Shown here in pieces: positions 6,016-9,479 of a DNA stretch of 9,479 bases. The notes below the pieces were generated by a model. The model had not been told where the DNA came from, did not search any database, and saw only the letters and a program-made list of their open reading frames with translations. The stretch covers positions 1 through 9,479 of the forward strand of contig JBFYTF010000408.1 in assembly GCA_041300865.1 (NCBI GenBank), in the 5' to 3' direction. The DNA comes from JAAYZQ01 sp041300865. Lineage in GTDB: Bacteria > Chloroflexota > Anaerolineae > JAAYZQ01. Every line of letters begins with the position of its first letter. Positions within the stretch are counted from its first letter, which is position 1. A program made the translations under genes and the position numbers.

Positions 6016-7404
6016 TCATGATGCGGTGGGTTTCGAGTCCGGGATGCGGATGATGAGGGTGGTGCCCTGACCGGCACTGGCCTCCACGGCGATGCTGCCG
6101 CCGTGGTCCTCAACGGCCTTCTTGGCGATGGCCAGCCCTAAACCGGTGCCCTCGGGCTTGCCAAAGGTCACAAAGGGCTCGAACACGTGTTCCCGGATCT
6201 CGGCTGGGATCCCCGGGCCGGTATCGCGCAGCCGAAACTCTACGTAGCCCTCGTCGCCGCGGGTAGTGATTGTGAGCACGCCGCCGGCGGGCATCGCGTC
6301 ACAGGCGTTTCGGGCAATGTTGTACAACGCCCGGCCCATCCTGGCTTCGTCCACGACCACCGGTCCGCTGTACTCGAGCTCGCGGCGCAGCGTCAGGCCC
6401 TTTTCTTCAAAGTCATGCTCCATCAAGGCAGACAGCTCATCCACAATGGCCGCAACCTGGACCTCGACCCGGTGCAGGCGTCCGGCCCCCCGGACAAAGT
6501 CCAGGATCTCCTGGGTCATCAGCACAACATTGTCCACCGCGCGCACGATCGTCCGCGAGAAGCGTTGGCGCCGTTCCGCCTCCAGGTCGTCTCGTTCGAG
6601 CATGGCCGCGTAGCCCTTGATCGTGGTCAGGGGGTTCCGCAGATCGTGCATGATCGCGGCCGCCATGCGGCCCACAAGGGACATGCGCTCCGCATGGATC
6701 AGCTCGCGTTGAGCCTCCTGAAGCTCGCGCAGGGCTCCGCGCAGCTCCTGGTTCCGCGCCTGCAAATCCTCGTAGAGGCGTGTCAGCTCGATGGCGACGG
6801 CTGCCTGGTTGGCGAGTGCCGACAGGAGGGCCATGTCGCTTGCGCCAAAGAGGCGCTCACTAAAACGGGTATCGACATAAATGGCGCCGATCAGATTTGT
6901 TTTCGCCAGCAAGGGAGCGGCCAGAACGGACCGGATCTGGTAGGCGATGATGCTCTGGCTTGTCTGAAAACGCGGATCCTCCTGTGCGTTGGTTGTCACG
7001 ACCGGCTCGCGGCTGGCCAGCACTCGCCGAATGATGCCATGGCTGACCTCGATCTGTGCGTCGTCCACCTCGCCCCCGCGGGGGAACTGTCGGGCCACGG
7101 CGACCTCGAACTCCTCGTCCCCGGCACTGTCCTGGAGAACAAGAAAGCCCCGCTCGGCGCCGACCAGGACGATGGCCCGGTCCAGGATTGACTCCAGGAG
7201 CTGATCAAGGCGCAGGATGGATACGATCTCCTGACCGACTTCGTAGAGGGAGGCGAGCTCCTGCTGGCGCCGTTCCAGATCGGCCGCGCTGGAGCGCAGC
7301 TCGTCGAGTAGAGTCGGGAGCTCGTTAAAGACCTGGAAATCCCCTTTGCGCAGCCGCTTCAGTGCTGCCTCGAGGACATCGATTTGGGTCTGCACTTGGG
7401 CCAT
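6016..7404 (-). CDS. Soluble GAF-domain sensor histidine kinase
   Basis: A 462-residue two-component sensor kinase that autophosphorylates on His and passes phosphate to a response regulator. Residues 1-50 are helical, probably coiled coil. A GAF domain (about 58-210) begins LYEVGQEIVSILRLDQLLE and includes RSVLAAPLLAKTNLIGAIYVD. A helical linker (211-240) leads to the HisKA domain with H253 in the H-box IMHDLRNPLTTIKGY. The HATPase_c domain has the N-box YNIARNACDA (361-370), G1 DTGPGIP (394-400), F-box FEPFVTF and G2 GTGLGLAI (419-426). No membrane segment is visible, so it senses a cytoplasmic signal or acts with partners. GAGGA ends about six bases before the ATG. It follows the glycosidase gene by 52 bases on the same strand and converges with the lipase gene. 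No response regulator is in the window. Confidence 0.95.
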   Translation of the reverse strand: MAQVQTQIDVLEAALKRLRKGDFQVFNELPTLLDELRSSAADLERRQQELASLYEVGQEIVSILRLDQLLESILDRAIVLVGAERGFLVLQDSAGDEEFEVAVARQFPRGGEVDDAQIEVSHGIIRRVLASREPVVTTNAQEDPRFQTSQSIIAYQIRSVLAAPLLAKTNLIGAIYVDTRFSERLFGASDMALLSALANQAAVAIELTRLYEDLQARNQELRGALRELQEAQRELIHAERMSLVGRMAAAIMHDLRNPLTTIKGYAAMLERDDLEAERRQRFSRTIVRAVDNVVLMTQEILDFVRGAGRLHRVEVQVAAIVDELSALMEHDFEEKGLTLRRELEYSGPVVVDEARMGRALYNIARNACDAMPAGGVLTITTRGDEGYVEFRLRDTGPGIPAEIREHVFEPFVTFGKPEGTGLGLAIAKKAVEDHGGSIAVEASAGQGTTLIIRIPDSKPTAS

Positions 7405-7428
7405 ATTCTTCCTCGTGTGCTGCTGCTA

Positions 7429-7447
7429 TGCAGGTCACCAGCCTGCA
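7429..7447. repeat. Perfect 6-base inverted repeat between glycosidase and kinase genes
   Basis: TGCAGG (7429-7434) and CCTGCA (7442-7447) flank a 7-base loop in the 52-base gap between the two minus-strand genes. No T-tract follows. It may be an attenuating hairpin or an operator for the kinase gene; with only six pairs, chance is possible. Confidence 0.35.
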
Positions 7448-7456
7448 CGGCATGGG

Positions 7457-9479
7457 TTAGGTGGGCTGCACGTCCAAGGTTAGAGCCGTGTCGCTGCGGA
7501 CCGACAGCGGCTTGCTCTGCGGGACATAGCCTTCCGCCGAGACCTCGAGCGTATGGTCCCCGGCGGGCAGGGCCGGGAACTCGAACCAGCCATCGGGCTC
7601 AGTCCACGCCACGCGCACGTACAGCTGGCGCCCGGCGCTGCGTGGCAGGACGTACGTTTGGAGCGGCTGAAATCGGCAGCCATCTGCTTCCAGCTGCGGA
7701 TTCCGCTCGACGACCTCCCTGGCAAAGTCTGCCCAGTCGAGCCCGGGCACCTTGCCCCGGACATGATCGACCCAGCAGTGCCAGCGGTTCCCCTGGATCC
7801 CGGTGACGATCCGGTCCCACGTGACCGCCGCGCGCAGCTCGGGAGGGTTCTCGGGCAGCAGGTAGGTACGTTCGCGCTCGAACAGCCCGTCGGTCTCGCG
7901 CAGCGAGGGGTTGTGGGCTGCGACCCGGGCCTCGAACTGCTCCCACGTGATGCCGGCCACCGACCGCAGCACGAACCTCTGCCAGCAGTTCCAGGCATGC
8001 CCGCCAAAGCCGCTGATGCTCCGCGTCCAGGTGACCAGCTCGGGGTCGTGGGCGGCCGCCCGGCGGTCGGCGCCCAGCGACTCGATCGTGCCGATGACGC
8101 GCACCTGGGCGGAGGCCACCGGTTCGCCAGCACTCATCACGCGGCCACGCAGTGTGATGGCGGGCAGCGGTAGCACTGCCGGTTCTTCGGCAGCCTCCCG
8201 TTCAGGGCCAGCGCGCAGGCTTCGCTCCCGCAACTGTGCGATCCAGGGCACGATCTGGATGGGCTGGCTCGAGTTGTCGATACCCAGATGCCGGAAGGTT
8301 TCCCAGTCGCCGCTGTGCCCGACCTCAAAGAGGCAGCAGCCCAGGACAAATTCATCCTGTGCCAGGAACGCGTTGTACCACTCCAGCGAGCGCCAGTACT
8401 TTTCCTGGGATACGGAATCCGCCGGGAATAGCCAACCCACGTCGCCATCCTTGGACTCTGGGTACTTGTACATGCGTGCCAGGCCTGCCTCGGTGACGAT
8501 TATGCGGTGGCGGTCGCCGTGGCGCAGGCGAATGCCCTCCATGATCTGGCGGTAGGTCCCAGCACTGCTGGCTGCCTGCGGGTCCAACTGCTGCGACAAA
8601 GCGGGCCAGCCGTACTCGTGAAAGCCAAGGTAGACAAACGCCTCCAGGGTGCGGGGAAACCACCACAGGTAGTCCCGGGCATCGGTAAAGTTGCCTGCGG
8701 CGAAATTGAAAGCTACGGCTTCCAGCGCAGAATCAGCCTCCTTGAGGCGCTGGCGAAAGGCGACCTGGAAGCGATCGTAGGCATCGGCGCGGGCGCGGAT
8801 GGCCGCCCGCTCCTCCTCGGTGCCGCCCAGGTAGGCGTTGGAAGCGGGGCCGGTGATGCACTCGTTGAGGCTCATCCACGCGTCCACCAGGAGCCGCCCA
8901 TTGGCACCCCGTGCCCAGGCCTGGTCCATGTCCAGGGACAGTATCTGTTCGGCAAAGGCCCGGCCCCTGGCAGCCGGATCTCCGCTGTCCAGCCACTCGT
9001 CCTGCTGACCTGAGGTGACGTGCAGTCGTCCGACGACGAATGTATCGGGCGATACCGAACGACGTAGCTCGCGCAGAAAGCCCCAATCGTTGGCGTGGGT
9101 CAAGATCGTAGGGGGCCGGCAGTCACGCACGGCCTCCAACAGGCCGGGCGTCGTGGTGACATGCAGGTAAAAGCCCAGCTTGTGAACGCCGGGTACTTGT
9201 GGTCTTGGGCCTGTGCCGCTGCCGTCACCGCCTTCCTCGCCACTGCCACCGCCTTCCTCGCCACTGCCACCGCCTTCCTCGCCACCGCCACCGCCTTCCT
9301 CGCCACCGCCACCACTCTCCCCACCGCCTCCGCCACCGCCGCCGCCCTGTCCCTCGCTCCTGCGGAACGTGACCAGGGTCGTGCCCTCGTGGGTTTGAAC
9401 TGCAAACGATTGGTCCAGGAAGCGGACGGTGTAGGTGGCGACGTGAGGCGCGAGGACCTCAAAGCCGCCCGGGCCGTGC
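7457..9479 (-). CDS. Modular glycoside-hydrolase-like protein with LysM-like repeats, N-terminus cut by window edge
   Basis: About 673 residues are visible, open to the right edge (numbering from there). Order: end of a beta-domain (1-44, TYTVRFLDQSFAVQ); Gly/Glu linker (41-99); a TIM-barrel-like domain (100 to about 412); a carboxypeptidase-regulatory-like domain at 441-673 interrupted by an insert. In the barrel, strand-like segments run LGFYLHV, TILTHAND, TFVVGRLHV, LLVDAWMSLNE, AVAFNFAAG, FVYLGFHEYGWP, IIVTEAG, VLGCCLFEVG. E206 in the NE of SLNECITG (acid/base) and E330 in TEAGLAR (nucleophile) suit a clan GH-A retaining glycosidase. The final domain starts GRVMSAGEPVASAQVRV and resumes WTEPDGWFEFPALPAGDHTL. 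The insert holds two tandem repeats. A surface or cell-wall role is likely, but the signal peptide lies outside the window. The TTG at 9139 is not the start; the frame continues upstream with good coding content. Confidence 0.8.
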   Translation of the reverse strand, partial: HGPGGFEVLAPHVATYTVRFLDQSFAVQTHEGTTLVTFRRSEGQGGGGGGGGGESGGGGEEGGGGGEEGGGSGEEGGGSGEEGGDGSGTGPRPQVPGVHKLGFYLHVTTTPGLLEAVRDCRPPTILTHANDWGFLRELRRSVSPDTFVVGRLHVTSGQQDEWLDSGDPAARGRAFAEQILSLDMDQAWARGANGRLLVDAWMSLNECITGPASNAYLGGTEEERAAIRARADAYDRFQVAFRQRLKEADSALEAVAFNFAAGNFTDARDYLWWFPRTLEAFVYLGFHEYGWPALSQQLDPQAASSAGTYRQIMEGIRLRHGDRHRIIVTEAGLARMYKYPESKDGDVGWLFPADSVSQEKYWRSLEWYNAFLAQDEFVLGCCLFEVGHSGDWETFRHLGIDNSSQPIQIVPWIAQLRERSLRAGPEREAAEEPAVLPLPAITLRGRVMSAGEPVASAQVRVIGTIESLGADRRAAAHDPELVTWTRSISGFGGHAWNCWQRFVLRSVAGITWEQFEARVAAHNPSLRETDGLFERERTYLLPENPPELRAAVTWDRIVTGIQGNRWHCWVDHVRGKVPGLDWADFAREVVERNPQLEADGCRFQPLQTYVLPRSAGRQLYVRVAWTEPDGWFEFPALPAGDHTLEVSAEGYVPQSKPLSVRSDTALTLDVQPT
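7637..7822 (-). repeat. LysM-like protein repeat, copy B
   Basis: The second of two tandem repeats of about 62 residues in the glycosidase. It keeps WxCW, then NPQLEADGCRF and TYVLP. The NPxL...F....TYxLP half resembles the end of a LysM motif. About 22 of 62 positions match copy A in an ungapped comparison by eye. Confidence 0.6.
7847..8032 (-). repeat. LysM-like protein repeat, copy A
   Basis: The first of two tandem repeats in the glycosidase. It has WNCW, then NPSLRETDGLF and TYLLP, aligned with copy B over about 62 residues; a one-residue shift in the NP-to-F loop would improve the match. Confidence 0.6.
9228..9311 (-). repeat. Four 21-bp tandem repeats encoding a Gly/Glu linker
   Basis: Four perfect-length copies of a 21-bp unit (9228-9248, 9249-9269, 9270-9290, 9291-9311). 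Copies 1 and 2 are identical, as are 3 and 4, and the pairs differ at one base. In the glycosidase frame each encodes seven residues of GEEGGGS or GEEGGGG type. The Gly-rich coding stretch continues to about 9358 without the repeat. It forms a flexible, acidic linker between the N-terminal beta-domain and the barrel. Such repeats vary in copy number by slippage and can be misassembled. Confidence 0.85.

Noticed and set aside
6187..7191. Plus-strand ORF of 334 codons opposite the histidine kinase
   Set aside because: The kinase H, N, G1 and G2 boxes on the minus strand are decisive; this frame shows no recognisable domain.
9228..9311. CRISPR-like repeat
   Set aside because: The units are directly adjacent with no spacers and keep a reading frame, so this is a coding tandem repeat.
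9213..9398. Plus-strand Pro-rich ORF, and the minus-strand frame at 9100-9462 with Ala/Val/Arg repeats
   Set aside because: Both are alternate-frame readings of the 21-bp repeat; only the Gly/Glu frame joins coherent domains on both sides.

Overview
The window is a GC-rich stretch of bacterial chromosome. Its gene content suggests a Chloroflexota bacterium of the Anaerolineae/Caldilineae type. That placement rests on recalled family resemblances only: a DUF3267 zincin, a DUF6282 metal-dependent hydrolase, a small lipoprotein carrying a beta-rich domain I associate with Chloroflexota, and a modular glycosidase with LysM-like segments. I see no rRNA, tRNA, CRISPR array, insertion sequence or phage gene.

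Layout: (a) 1-632, minus strand, a DUF3267 membrane zincin cut by the left window edge; it is easy to miss because its frame has no stop inside the window. (b) 633-1103, a divergent intergenic region with a strong extended -10 promoter reading right and an imperfect inverted repeat. (c) 1104-2445, plus strand, a DUF6282 hydrolase and a small secreted or lipoprotein-like protein, 28 bases apart and probably cotranscribed. (d) 2446-2727, a gap with a good sigma70-type promoter and a faint coding remnant on the minus strand. (e) 2728-5946, plus strand, a likely three-gene operon: a tail-anchored triple zinc-ribbon protein, an unrecognised 460-residue protein with a polymerase-beta-type nucleotidyltransferase signature, and an alpha/beta-hydrolase of lipase type. 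(f) 6016-9479, minus strand, converging on the operon: a large modular glycoside-hydrolase-like protein running off the right edge, followed downstream by a soluble GAF histidine kinase.

The most interesting items are the nucleotidyltransferase-like protein at 3351-4733, whose GS...DxD signature and C-terminal region recall viral poly(A)-polymerase-like enzymes, and the architecture of the glycosidase at 7457-9479. In the latter, a carboxypeptidase-regulatory-like beta-sandwich appears to be split by an insert of two tandem repeats of about 62 residues with a LysM-like second half. The zinc-ribbon/nucleotidyltransferase/lipase operon may be an undescribed functional unit, but the sequence alone does not show what it does.
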